Source: DASRHD01 sp035485575
Lineage (GTDB): Bacteria > Verrucomicrobiota > Verrucomicrobiia > Opitutales > Opitutaceae
NCBI GenBank assembly: GCA_035485575.1
Contig: DATHNW010000010.1
Span: 73,423 to 137,422, forward strand
Length of the DNA stretch: 64,000 nucleotides
Reading direction: 5' to 3'
Under the pieces are notes generated by a model. That model ran no database searches, was not told the DNA's origin, and worked only from the letters and a program-made list of their open reading frames with translations. A program made the position numbers and the translations under genes. Below, piece after piece: positions 50,744 to 59,059 of the stretch (positions within the stretch are counted from its first letter, which is position 1; each line of letters begins with the position of its first letter).

Positions 50744-52618
50744 TCACCAATTTTTTCCGTTGGACGGGGCGGGCTTGGCCTCTCCACGCATGAGCTCGTA
50801 AAGGGCGGCGGGAGAATCCTGCTGCTTGAGCTGGTCGAGCTTTTCCAGCGGCACGGCGAGAGCGGGATCGGTGGCCGCGTCACTGGATTTCTGCCGCGGG
50901 GTGCCGCCGAATTTCTGAAGCTCGCGCGCATCGGCCGTCTGCGGTTGGGCGGAAGCCGGTTTCTGGGCCGGTTCCTTCATGTCGCCAAAGGCGGACTGGC
51001 CGAGCTGGGACTGGTTTTTGTCCTGCGAATTTTGATTCTTGTCCGACGACTTTGAATTTTGTCCGGAGGAATTTTTTTGCTCCGATGATTTTTGCTGCTG
51101 GTCTTTTTGCTGGCCTTGGCCGGATTGATTCTGCGGGGAATTCTGCTGGCTTTGATCGGAATCGTTTTTTTGCGATTGCGACTGCTGAGACTGGTTTTGC
51201 TGCTGTTGCTTCTGTTGCTGCTGCTGTTTTTTCTCCTCCGGCTTTTTTTGCAGCGCAGCAAGCTGGCGGCGGAGCTCGGGCCAGTTGGCGGCCTTGGCAT
51301 CGAGGGCTTCACCGGCGTCCACGGCGGCAAACGCATCGCGTACCGGGCCGGCGGGCACGGCCCGCTGGGCGGTTTGCAGGCGTTGGCCGTAAGTGACGGT
51401 GGCTTCGGCGAGGTCGGCCCAATTGTGCGCCGTGGCCGTTTCCTGCGCGGCTAGATGGCTGACCAGATTGGTGAGCGGGGCGGCAAAGGTGTTTTCATCA
51501 TCGGCCCGGACAGAATGCGGCAGGCACAGCATGGCGAGCACGAGCAGCGGAGCGGTGGCGGCCAGCGCCTGGGCCTTGGCGTATTTTTTTGGCGGTGCCG
51601 AGGCGAGGCGCATGTCGCGCGCGCGCGGGCGCACGGGAAATTCGCGCCAGAAGCTGATGAGCAGGCAGAGCAGGGCGGGCGCGAGCGCCCATTGAAAACG
51701 CTCGGCGAGCCGGACGCGGTTTTCCTCATGGAACTGGCCGCGGTGGCCGGCTTCGACGGTGGCTTGCAGCAGCGCGGGCAGATCGACCCAGCTGCTGGCG
51801 TCGGCGTAGGCGCCGCCGGTCTTTTCGGCGAGTTCGCGCAGGGTCGAGCTTTCGAGCTTGGAAAGCACGACGGCGCCGCGCTCGTCCTTCACGAAGCCGC
51901 CCGCGCTGTCGGGAATCATGGCGCCGCCGGTGGTGCCGACGCCGAGGCCGATGACACGGATATTTTTCTTCTTCAGTTCGTCGATGAGCGGCCGCCAGTT
52001 CTCGTCGGTGGCCTCGCCATCGCTCAGGATGATGAGATAGCGGTCGGCGCTGGCGGAGGCGCTGAAGGCATCGAGCGAAGTTTCGAGCAGTTCGCGGTAG
52101 TTGGTGCCGCCCTCGGGCAGGAAGTCGGGGTTGAGCGCGGGCAGAAACTCGCGGAGGATTTCATAGTCGGCGCTGAGCGGACTTTGCAAAAACGCCGTGC
52201 CGGAAAACACGACAAGGCCGACGCGTTCGCCGCGCAGGCGGTCGAGGAGCGACTGGATGAGGAGCTTGGCGCGGTCGAGGCGCGTGGGCCGCACGTCCTG
52301 CGAGTTCATGCTGCGCGAGAGGTCGAGCGCGAGGAGGATTTCGCGAGACTGGTCGAAGACCTGCTCCTCCAGGCGGCCCCATTGCGGCCGGGCGAGCGCG
52401 ACGATCGCGAGCGCGAGCCCGACGCAGAGCCACGGCCGGGCGTGCGCGGGTTTTTTTGCGGCAGATGTAACCAGCGATAAATGCCGTGTGTCCGCCTCGG
52501 CGCGCAGGATTTTTGGATGAAGTGATTGCGTGATGCCGCGCCGGCGGGCGAGACCCCAGGCCAGCAACGCAGCCGGTGCGAACAACAGCCAGAGAACATG
52601 GGGCCAGTAGAAGCTCAT
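50744..52618 (-). CDS. BatB-like von Willebrand A protein with Gln/Ser/Asn-rich C-terminal tail
   Basis: This 624-residue membrane protein has an N-terminal membrane region, a VWA domain whose MIDAS appears as LALDLSRSMNSQDV, a second membrane helix after about residue 300, and then a helical region. A low-complexity stretch rich in Q, S, N and K (about residues 460-545) follows. BatB is usually shorter, with BatC or BatE as separate TPR genes; here a tail resembling the QQ-rich BatC seems fused on. The start overlaps the batA-like gene by four bases. Confidence 0.85.
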   Translation of the reverse strand: MSFYWPHVLWLLFAPAALLAWGLARRRGITQSLHPKILRAEADTRHLSLVTSAAKKPAHARPWLCVGLALAIVALARPQWGRLEEQVFDQSREILLALDLSRSMNSQDVRPTRLDRAKLLIQSLLDRLRGERVGLVVFSGTAFLQSPLSADYEILREFLPALNPDFLPEGGTNYRELLETSLDAFSASASADRYLIILSDGEATDENWRPLIDELKKKNIRVIGLGVGTTGGAMIPDSAGGFVKDERGAVVLSKLESSTLRELAEKTGGAYADASSWVDLPALLQATVEAGHRGQFHEENRVRLAERFQWALAPALLCLLISFWREFPVRPRARDMRLASAPPKKYAKAQALAATAPLLVLAMLCLPHSVRADDENTFAAPLTNLVSHLAAQETATAHNWADLAEATVTYGQRLQTAQRAVPAGPVRDAFAAVDAGEALDAKAANWPELRRQLAALQKKPEEKKQQQQQKQQQQNQSQQSQSQKNDSDQSQQNSPQNQSGQGQQKDQQQKSSEQKNSSGQNSKSSDKNQNSQDKNQSQLGQSAFGDMKEPAQKPASAQPQTADARELQKFGGTPRQKSSDAATDPALAVPLEKLDQLKQQDSPAALYELMRGEAKPAPSNGKNW

Positions 52619-53625
52619 GACGGCAGGGTGGGCGCAGAGGGAATGCGGCGCCCCGCAGCGCCAGGGCCGGATTTGAGCGCGCCCGGGGATCGCACTCCGC
52701 CCAGCAGCGCAGCGGCGAGCAGCAGCACGGCGGCGGGCGCGGCGAGCCAGGGGAAGAGTTCGGTCGTGACGAGGTAGGACTGGGCCTGGAATTCGATTTT
52801 CTGCGCGCGGTCGATGGCCTTGAAGGCGTTTTCAATGGTGTCGGAATCCGACGCGCGAAAATACTTTCCAGCCGTCTCGTCGGCGATGTCGATGAGAGTG
52901 TCCTCGTCGAGGTCGGCGTCGGAGCCCGCGCCGATGGTGTAGACGGAAATGTTGCGGGCGCGGGCGAGATCGGCGGCCTGTTTTGGCGCGAGCGCACCGG
53001 CGTTGTTGGCGCCGTCGGTCAGCAGGATGACGAAGGCGCCCTTGCGGTGGCCCTGTTCGGTGCGCGAGGGCTGTTCGAGGCGGGTGAGGGCGAGGCCGAG
53101 GCCATCGCCGATGGCGGTCTGGTTGGGATCGACGAGGCCGATGCGCAGGCGCTCGACCTGGCGTGCCAGCCAGGCGTGGTCGAAGGTGAGCGGAGCGAGC
53201 GTGTAGGCGTTTTTGGCGAAGAGCACGATGCCGATGCGGTCATTGGTCCGGCGGTCGATGAAGGCCTGGATGACGGGTTTGATGGCCTGCAGGCGGTTGA
53301 GGCGCTGGCCGTCCTTTTCATAGTCCGGCGTCAGCATCGAGCCGGAAAGGTCGATGGTCAGGATGATGTCATAACCTTGGGAGCGCACTTCGCGCTTGTC
53401 GTCCACGCGTTGCGGGCGGGCGAGGGCGCAGGCGAGGAGCGCGAGACCGGCGCCGGCGAGGAAGGCGGGCCAGCGCGAGGCGGACGCGAGAGAGGGGCGG
53501 TGCCATGCGGCGGCAAAGGGCACGAGCAGCACGGGCACGCGACGGCCCTGCCGCAGCCACACGATCACGGGGATGAGCAGCAGCGCGAGGAGCCAGAGCG
53601 GGTCGTGCAGGACGTAGTTGCCCAT
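52615..53625 (-). CDS. BatA-like von Willebrand A membrane protein
   Basis: The 336-residue protein has two N-terminal hydrophobic helices (HDPLWLLALLLIPVIVWL and AFLAGAGLALLACALA), a VWA domain with MIDAS IILTIDLSGSMLTPDY, and a C-terminal membrane helix (FPWLAAPAAVLLLAAALLGG). It pairs with the batB-like gene, overlapping it by four bases. The MoxR ATPase and DUF58 gene lie immediately upstream, the usual operon order. Confidence 0.9.
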   Translation of the reverse strand: MGNYVLHDPLWLLALLLIPVIVWLRQGRRVPVLLVPFAAAWHRPSLASASRWPAFLAGAGLALLACALARPQRVDDKREVRSQGYDIILTIDLSGSMLTPDYEKDGQRLNRLQAIKPVIQAFIDRRTNDRIGIVLFAKNAYTLAPLTFDHAWLARQVERLRIGLVDPNQTAIGDGLGLALTRLEQPSRTEQGHRKGAFVILLTDGANNAGALAPKQAADLARARNISVYTIGAGSDADLDEDTLIDIADETAGKYFRASDSDTIENAFKAIDRAQKIEFQAQSYLVTTELFPWLAAPAAVLLLAAALLGGVRSPGALKSGPGAAGRRIPSAPTLPS

Positions 53626-53628
53626 GTT

Positions 53629-54549
53629 TCAGGTATGCATGCGCGCGTGAAAAAATTTCACGAGGGCATCGAGGCGGTCCTCCTCGGTCGTGACGACGAG
53701 GCGGCTGCGCGGGTCGGGGAAAAACGCGGACCACGTGGTTTCGCGCCCGGCGCGCCATTGCGCGTGGGCATCGCGCTGCGCAGCGGAGCCATCGAGTGTG
53801 ACCAGGCGGCCGGCGAGGGGATCGTAGGCGGTGAAAGTTTCGCCTGCGGGCAGTGCCTGCTCCCATGGATCGTCCACGCGGAAGCCCATCGTTTGATAGC
53901 GACGCTGGAAAACCGGCCAGCCATCGGGCGCGGGACGTGCCGGAAAATCGCCAAGCCAGACGAGGATCGTGTGCTTGGGCGTGGCACGGGAGAGCAGGTG
54001 CCAGGGAATCGAAGCGACTGTGGAAAGTTCCGGGTTGAGCGTTGAAAGGTCGGGCGCGGGCCGGCTGAGCAGCGATGCAGCGGCATGCAGGATGCGTCCG
54101 CGGCCGCGCACGGGCTCGCGGAAAAAATGTCCACCCGGCGTGGCGTGGACGAACCCGACGCGGTCGCGGTTCACCGCGCCCAGCAGCATGACAAGGCCGG
54201 CCAGCTCAAGCAGGGCCTCGCGTTTCGACAATGCTCCCGAGCCGAACTGCAGGCTGGGCGAATCCTCAAATACGATCAGGAGGGTGACCTCGCGCTCCTC
54301 GACGAATTTTTTCCGGTAAGGTTCGCCGAGGCGCGCGGTGACATTCCAGTCAATGTCGCGCACGTCGTCGCCGAACTCATATTTCACGACCTGGTCGAAT
54401 TCCATGCCGCGGCCGCGGAAGGCGGAGCGGTATTCGCCGCTGAGGACGGTCTCGACCGCGTGGCGCACACGCCACTCGAGGCGGCGCAGCAGGGCGAGCG
54501 GTGCGTCGGTGAAAGCCTGGCTGGGGTTGTTTTCGATGGCCGTGGGCAT
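53629..54549 (-). CDS. DUF58 protein
   Basis: This 306-residue product (ATG at 54549; a GTG at 54570 overlaps the moxR stop) shows the DUF58 core (GRGMEFDQVVKYEFGDDVRD, the DWNVTARLGEPY motif) and a VWA-like sequence (VTLLIVFEDSPSLQFG). DUF58 proteins are regularly found with MoxR ATPases and the Bat proteins, possibly helping to insert metal or fold client proteins at the membrane. No membrane segment is present. Confidence 0.88.
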   Translation of the reverse strand: MPTAIENNPSQAFTDAPLALLRRLEWRVRHAVETVLSGEYRSAFRGRGMEFDQVVKYEFGDDVRDIDWNVTARLGEPYRKKFVEEREVTLLIVFEDSPSLQFGSGALSKREALLELAGLVMLLGAVNRDRVGFVHATPGGHFFREPVRGRGRILHAAASLLSRPAPDLSTLNPELSTVASIPWHLLSRATPKHTILVWLGDFPARPAPDGWPVFQRRYQTMGFRVDDPWEQALPAGETFTAYDPLAGRLVTLDGSAAQRDAHAQWRAGRETTWSAFFPDPRSRLVVTTEEDRLDALVKFFHARMHT

Positions 54550-54566
54550 GCGTGGGCCGGGCGAAC

Positions 54567-55535
54567 TCACTTGGCCGGCACGGGGGTTTTTTGGAGGACC
54601 TGCGCGACGATCTTGTCGGGGGTGATTTCCGCGGCCTCGGCCTCGTAGGTGAGGCCGATGCGATGGCGGAGCACGTCGGGCGCGATCTCCTGCACGAGCG
54701 CGGGGCTGACGAAGTCCTGGCCCCGCAGCCAGGCGAGGGCGCGGCCGGCCTGATAGAGCGCGAGAGAAGCGCGTGGCGAGGCGCCGAAGTTAAGCTGGCG
54801 CGCGGCGCCGCCGTTGCTGCCCGGCTCGGCCAGCGCGCGTGTGGCACGGACGACCGAAAGAATGTAACCCTGCACGGCGGGCGCGACGTGGATTTTGTCC
54901 ACCTCGGCGCGCAGGGCGAGAAGTTCGTCGCCGCTCGAGACCGCGGCAAGTGCGGGCTGGCGGGTGACCTGGCCCCAGCGCGCGAGCATGTTGCCCTCCT
55001 CCTCGGCGCTCGGATAATCGACGATGAGCTTGAAGAGGAAGCGGTCGGTCTGCGCCTCGGGCAGGGGATAGGTGCCCTCCTGCTCAATGGGATTTTGCGT
55101 GGCCATGACAAAAAACGGCTTTGGCAGTGCATGGGTCTGGCCGCCAATCGTAACCTGCCGCTCCTGCATGGCCTCGAGCAGGGCACTCTGGACCTTGGCG
55201 GGTGCGCGGTTGATTTCGTCGGCCAGCACCAGGCTGGCGAAGATCGGGCCGCGGTGCGGCGCGAAGGTGCCGTCTTTCGGCGAAAAAATCATTGTGCCGA
55301 CGACGTCGCTGGGCAGCAGGTCGGGGGTGAACTGGACGCGCTCGAACTGGACGCCAAGCGCGACGCCGAGCGACTTGACCAGCAGCGTTTTGGCAAGGCC
55401 GGGCATGCCCTCGAGGAGCACGTGGCCGTTGGCCAGGAGCGCGACGAGCAGGCGCTCGACGACGGCGTCCTGGCCGATGACGGCCTTGCCGATTTCATCA
55501 CGGAGTTTTTGGGACCAAGCGGGACCGGTGGACAT
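54567..55535 (-). CDS. MoxR-family AAA+ ATPase
   Basis: This 322-residue AAA+ protein begins at the ATG at 55535. The Walker A sequence is EGMPGLAKTLLVKS (the A-loop variant typical of MoxR), Walker B is LADEINRAPAKVQS, and sensor-1 is FVMATQNPIEQEGTYPLPEAQTDRF. MoxR proteins act as chaperones together with VWA-domain partners. It is the first gene of the operon. The stop overlaps the next start by a few bases. Confidence 0.93.
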   Translation of the reverse strand: MSTGPAWSQKLRDEIGKAVIGQDAVVERLLVALLANGHVLLEGMPGLAKTLLVKSLGVALGVQFERVQFTPDLLPSDVVGTMIFSPKDGTFAPHRGPIFASLVLADEINRAPAKVQSALLEAMQERQVTIGGQTHALPKPFFVMATQNPIEQEGTYPLPEAQTDRFLFKLIVDYPSAEEEGNMLARWGQVTRQPALAAVSSGDELLALRAEVDKIHVAPAVQGYILSVVRATRALAEPGSNGGAARQLNFGASPRASLALYQAGRALAWLRGQDFVSPALVQEIAPDVLRHRIGLTYEAEAAEITPDKIVAQVLQKTPVPAK

Positions 55536-55624
55536 GGAAACGAGTGAAATGACGGGAGGGATGAGGGGCGAGGGAAAGTTTTCTGCGGGGTTTGACTGGA
55601 ACAATCCGCATAGGTTTCAATCAG

Positions 55625-56041
55625 ATGCAAAATATGACCGATGGTTTCAACCAGCTTGACGAAAATTTGAAACGGCGGCTGGCCGTGCTGGGGTTGCGCG
55701 CGGACACCGTCGAGGAGAAATTCATCCGGGGGGCCGGTCCGGGCGGTCAGAAGATCAACAAAACCTCGTCCACGGTCTGGCTGCGGCACGGGCCGACCGG
55801 GATGGAGGTGCGTGTGCAGCGGGAGCGTTCGCAGGCGGCCAACCGGGCGCTGGCCTGGGCGGAGCTTTGCGCCAGGCTTGAGGCGCGGCAACTGGCCGCG
55901 AGGGCGGTGGTTGTGCACAAACGCGAATTGCACCGGCGTCGCACCCGCCAGAAGAGTCGCGGGCAGAAATCCGCCATGATCGAGACAAAGCACCGGCGTG
56001 CCCGCCACAAGGCCATGCGAGGAAGGGTGGGGGTGGAATGA
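55625..56041 (+). CDS. RF-1-domain peptidyl-tRNA hydrolase (ArfB-like)
   Basis: This protein (138 aa from the ATG at 55625; ATGs at 55592 and 55634 are alternatives) has the release-factor GGQ motif in GAGPGGQKINKTSS, and a basic C-terminal tail (RRRTRQKSRGQKSA, then HRRARHKAMRG). It lacks the codon-recognition domain of RF1/RF2. It would therefore release stalled peptidyl-tRNA on ribosomes, as ArfB does. The stop overlaps the start of the PEGA lipoprotein gene by four bases. Confidence 0.88.
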   Translation: MQNMTDGFNQLDENLKRRLAVLGLRADTVEEKFIRGAGPGGQKINKTSSTVWLRHGPTGMEVRVQRERSQAANRALAWAELCARLEARQLAARAVVVHKRELHRRRTRQKSRGQKSAMIETKHRRARHKAMRGRVGVE

Positions 56042-56547
56042 AGCTGGAAATGCATTCTCTGTCTTCCGGTTTCTGCCTTCTTCTGATCCTGGCTGGCTGC
56101 GCGACCGAGCCCAAGCCGGTGCCGGTCACTCCGCCCATGATTGCGCCCCAACCTGCGCCAGCCCCGGCTGCACCGGATGAGACAAAGCCACCGGAGCCGG
56201 CTCCGCCGCCGAAACCTCCACCCGTCCCGCCGAGTGAACCGCCTCCCTCCGTGTCCGCCGCCCCGCCGGCCCCGGCCAGGGATGAATCCATCATGGCCAT
56301 CGATTCGCAGCCGGCCGGCGCCATCGTCGTCGTGAACAACATTCCCATCGGCAAGACGCCGCAGCGGTTGAAACTGAAGGCCTCAGCCCAAGGATTTTTT
56401 CACGACTATGTGACGGTCAAGGTGCGGTTTCTGGCCACCAGCGCCTCGGAGACCTCCCAAACGGTGGAATCGGATTTCACGCCGCTGCAAAAAATCCCGG
56501 CGGAGGTTTTGTTCACGCCCAAGGGCGCGCAGCGCCGCGACAAATAG
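56038..56547 (+). CDS. PEGA-domain lipoprotein
   Basis: This 169-residue lipoprotein has a signal peptide and lipobox (LLLILAGC, Cys near residue 21). A proline-rich linker (about residues 25-85) follows, then a PEGA domain with IDSQPAGAIVVVNNIPIGKTPQ. The rest is polar. PEGA domains occur in many surface proteins; the role is unknown. Translational overlap with the RF-1-domain gene is unusual, as the two functions are not obviously linked. Confidence 0.8.
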   Translation: MKLEMHSLSSGFCLLLILAGCATEPKPVPVTPPMIAPQPAPAPAAPDETKPPEPAPPPKPPPVPPSEPPPSVSAAPPAPARDESIMAIDSQPAGAIVVVNNIPIGKTPQRLKLKASAQGFFHDYVTVKVRFLATSASETSQTVESDFTPLQKIPAEVLFTPKGAQRRDK

Positions 56548-56553
56548 CGGCGG

Positions 56554-57744
56554 TTACCCGCGCTTGGCGACCTCGCGCGGTGCAATTTCCACGGGTGCGG
56601 GCGTCGGCAGGTCCTTCGCGCCCTTGGCCCCAAGTTCGACGAACTTGCGGGCGCCGGGCAGAAGCGTGCCCTCGTAAGAGCCGACAGCCTTGTTATAATT
56701 GCTGAGAGCGGACTTCAGGCCCGTGCCGACGTTTTCGAGATGTTCACCGAACGTCGAAATGCGATCGAAGAGTTCACGGCCGATGCGGGCAATCTCCTCG
56801 GCGTTTTTCGAAACGGACTCCTGACGCCAGCCGTAGGCGGCGGCCTTGAGCAAGGCAATGAGCGTGGCTGGCGTGGCGAGCAGCACCTTCTTGCTGATGC
56901 CACGGTCAATGAGAGTGGGATCAGCCTGGAGGGCGCCGGAAAGGAATTGATCGCCAGGAAGAAAGAGGACGACAAATTCGGGCGAAGGCTGAAATTGCTC
57001 CCAGTAATTTTTTGCGCCGAGTGCATCGATATGGCCGCGTACTTTGGCCGCATGCTCCGCCAGCTTGGCCACGCGACCGGCTTCATCGGGGGCATTGGCG
57101 GCCTCGCGGTAGGCATCATTGGGCGCCTTGGCGTCCACGACGATGCGCTGGCCGCCAGGCAGGCGGACGACAAGATCTGCGCGCAGCGCACCGGCTGACT
57201 GCTGCTCGGTGAAATCGCAATAGGGCAGCATGTCGGCCATCTCGACGACACGCCGAAGCTGAAGCTCGCCCCAGGTGCCGGCGGTGCGCGTGCCGCTAAG
57301 AGCAGTGGAGATTTTGGTGGCCTCGGCCTGCAGCTGGATCTGCGCGGTGCCGAGCGTCTTGAGCTGTTCCGAGAGCTGGCCGTAGGCGGTGGCGCGGGCC
57401 TTCTCGATCTCGGAGATCTTGCCGTCCACCTTTTCGAGCGACTCGCGAAGCGGTTTGACCAGCGAGTCGATGGCCTGCTGGCGGGAAGCGAGGTCGCCCT
57501 TGGCCCCTTCCTGGAATTTTTCCAACGTGGCCTGCGCGAGTTTGAGAAACGACTCGTTATTGCTTTTCAACGCCTCGGCGCTGAGGGCCTTGAATTCGTT
57601 GGACAGCCGGGTGTGGGCGTCACGCTCCGCGGCGAGGAGGGTTTCCAGGCGAGATTTTTCTCCGGCGGACTTTTTGCCGAGCGCCAGCCAGACAATCAGT
57701 CCGGCTAGGACCGCGGCCACCAGCGCGACGAGAAACAAAGTCAT
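56554..57744 (-). CDS. rmuC: RmuC-family protein
   Basis: RmuC was found as a limiter of DNA recombination through inverted repeats and has a nuclease-like RmuC domain. The 396-residue product has one N-terminal membrane segment (LFLVALVAAVLAGLIVWLALG) and a coiled coil (about 30-165). The RmuC domain follows, with GTWGELQLRRVVEMADM, VDAKAPNDAYREA and VLFLPGDQFLSGAL. The start is the ATG at 57744. It is flanked by a dispersed palindromic repeat. Confidence 0.9.
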   Translation of the reverse strand: MTLFLVALVAAVLAGLIVWLALGKKSAGEKSRLETLLAAERDAHTRLSNEFKALSAEALKSNNESFLKLAQATLEKFQEGAKGDLASRQQAIDSLVKPLRESLEKVDGKISEIEKARATAYGQLSEQLKTLGTAQIQLQAEATKISTALSGTRTAGTWGELQLRRVVEMADMLPYCDFTEQQSAGALRADLVVRLPGGQRIVVDAKAPNDAYREAANAPDEAGRVAKLAEHAAKVRGHIDALGAKNYWEQFQPSPEFVVLFLPGDQFLSGALQADPTLIDRGISKKVLLATPATLIALLKAAAYGWRQESVSKNAEEIARIGRELFDRISTFGEHLENVGTGLKSALSNYNKAVGSYEGTLLPGARKFVELGAKGAKDLPTPAPVEIAPREVAKRG

Positions 57745-57800
57745 GGTATGAGCGTGGCGGCCGGTGCGCCGCGGCTCAAGCTCGGCGCAGGGACTTTTTT

Positions 57801-57951
57801 AACGCAAAGATGCCTGGATGGATTAATTTAGAAGCCGGGAATCCAGGAAGAAGGAAGGCAGAAGATCAGATTCCTGATCAGCCTTTTCCGGGTTCATGGC
57901 TTTATGGCTTCCGAATTAAAGCTCTCCTTAGCGTCTTGGCGCCTTTGCGTT
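57801..57951. repeat. Composite intergenic palindrome: MITE-like repeat copy 2 inside CTTTGCGTT ends
   Basis: The outer ends are AACGCAAAG (57801-57809) and its inverted partner CTTTGCGTT (57943-57951). Inside lies a copy of the 46.6 kb palindrome, with TTAATTTAGAAGCC at 57823-57836 and GGCTTCCGAATTAA at 57906-57919 as arms. A central palindrome contains GATCAGATTCCTGATC. No gene is visible. Confidence 0.75.
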
Positions 57952-57967
57952 AAAAATCCGGGCCTGC

Positions 57968-58945
57968 TCAGCCGTCGTGCCGCGTGAAAAGCTCGGCGAT
58001 GATGTCCTCGACGGGAACATCCTCGATGGTGATGTCGGCCACGGGGCCGGCGGCAAGGATGCGCTGCGAGACCGACACGACCTGGTCGCTGGGCACGTGC
58101 AGTGTCACTTCGCCGTCCTCGGCGACGATGGCCTTGTTCGCAGCGAGGTCGGCCAGCGCGGGAAACTTTGCCTCGGTTGGCCGGAACTTGATGATTTTTT
58201 TCCGTCCGCCCGCGGCTTCGAGCCGGTCGAGGTCGCCGTCGTAGATCTTTTTGCCCTTGTGGATGACGATGACGCGTTCGCAGAGCGCCTTGATGTCGGC
58301 CATGTAATGGCTGGTGAGCAGGATGGTCACGCGATGCTTGCGGTTATAGTCGCGGAGGAAAGAGCGCACGGCCTTCTGCGAGATGACATCGAGGCCGATG
58401 GTGGGCTCATCGAGGAACAGCACGCGCGGGCGGTGGAGCAGGGCGGCGATGAGCTCCATCTTCATGCGCTCGCCGAGCGAGAGCTCGCGCACCATGACGT
58501 TTAGCTTCGCGCGCACATCGAGGAGGTCGACCAGCTCGTCGAGCGTCTGCTGGTACGATTCGGCGGGCAGCCCGTAGATGTGGCGCAGGAGCAGGAAGGA
58601 CTCGATGGCGGGCAGGTCCCACCAGAGCTGGTTTTTCTGGCCGAGCACGAGGGCGAAGATGCGGCGGTAGGCGTTTTCACGCTTCGTCGGGTCGAAGCCG
58701 GCGACGCGGGCCGTGCCCGACGTCGGGTAAATGAGGCCCGACAGCATCTTCAGCGTGGTGGTCTTGCCCGCGCCGTTGGGGCCGAGGAAGCCGACGAACT
58801 CGCCCTCGGCGATGTCGAACGAGATGTCGTCGGCTGCGCGTGTCTCCTCGAAGTCGCGCTTGAACAGGCCGCGCACGCCGCCCCAGAAACCGGGCCGCTT
58901 TTTATAGGTGCGGAAAACGCGGGTGAGGTTACGGACTTCAATCAT
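57968..58945 (-). CDS. ABC transporter ATP-binding protein (ABC-2 type, orphan)
   Basis: This 325-residue ATPase starts at the ATG at 58945 (MIEVRNLTRVFRTYKKR). It has Walker A GPNGAGKTTT, an extended Q-loop segment VLGQKNQLWWDLPA, the signature LSLGERMKMEL and Walker B VLFLDEPTIGLD. A C-terminal extension (about 225-325) carries the extra domain usual for ABC-2 exporters. The permease partner is not next to it. rmuC lies downstream, so the partner may be elsewhere. A decayed copy of its first codons lies at 60.83 kb. Confidence 0.9.
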   Translation of the reverse strand: MIEVRNLTRVFRTYKKRPGFWGGVRGLFKRDFEETRAADDISFDIAEGEFVGFLGPNGAGKTTTLKMLSGLIYPTSGTARVAGFDPTKRENAYRRIFALVLGQKNQLWWDLPAIESFLLLRHIYGLPAESYQQTLDELVDLLDVRAKLNVMVRELSLGERMKMELIAALLHRPRVLFLDEPTIGLDVISQKAVRSFLRDYNRKHRVTILLTSHYMADIKALCERVIVIHKGKKIYDGDLDRLEAAGGRKKIIKFRPTEAKFPALADLAANKAIVAEDGEVTLHVPSDQVVSVSQRILAAGPVADITIEDVPVEDIIAELFTRHDG

Positions 58946-59046
58946 GGAAACGCCGAATGAAACGCAAAGACGCCAAGACGCAAAGGAAACGTGCGCTTGG
59001 CGCCGGGCGATTCCAAGATTGCGGCGGGGCTTGCCGTCGGCAAAAA
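58907..59046. repeat. Direct repeat, copy 1, at the ABC ATPase start
   Basis: This approximately 140-base stretch covers the first 13 codons of the ABC ATPase (minus strand) and its upstream region. It is repeated in the same orientation with gaps at about 60822-60960. The shared blocks are GACGGACTTC-like and ACGGACTTC, GGAAACGCCG, a GCGCAAAGGCG-like block and ATTCCAAGATTGC (59010-59022 here, 60922-60934 there). They lie in the same order with nearly equal spacing. Confidence 0.8.
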
Positions 59047-59059
59047 CGATACCTTGAAA

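Noticed and set aside
57801..57951. An IS element or transposon remnant at 57.8 kb
   Set aside because: There are inverted ends but only 150 bases and no transposase frame, so I treat it as a non-autonomous repeat.
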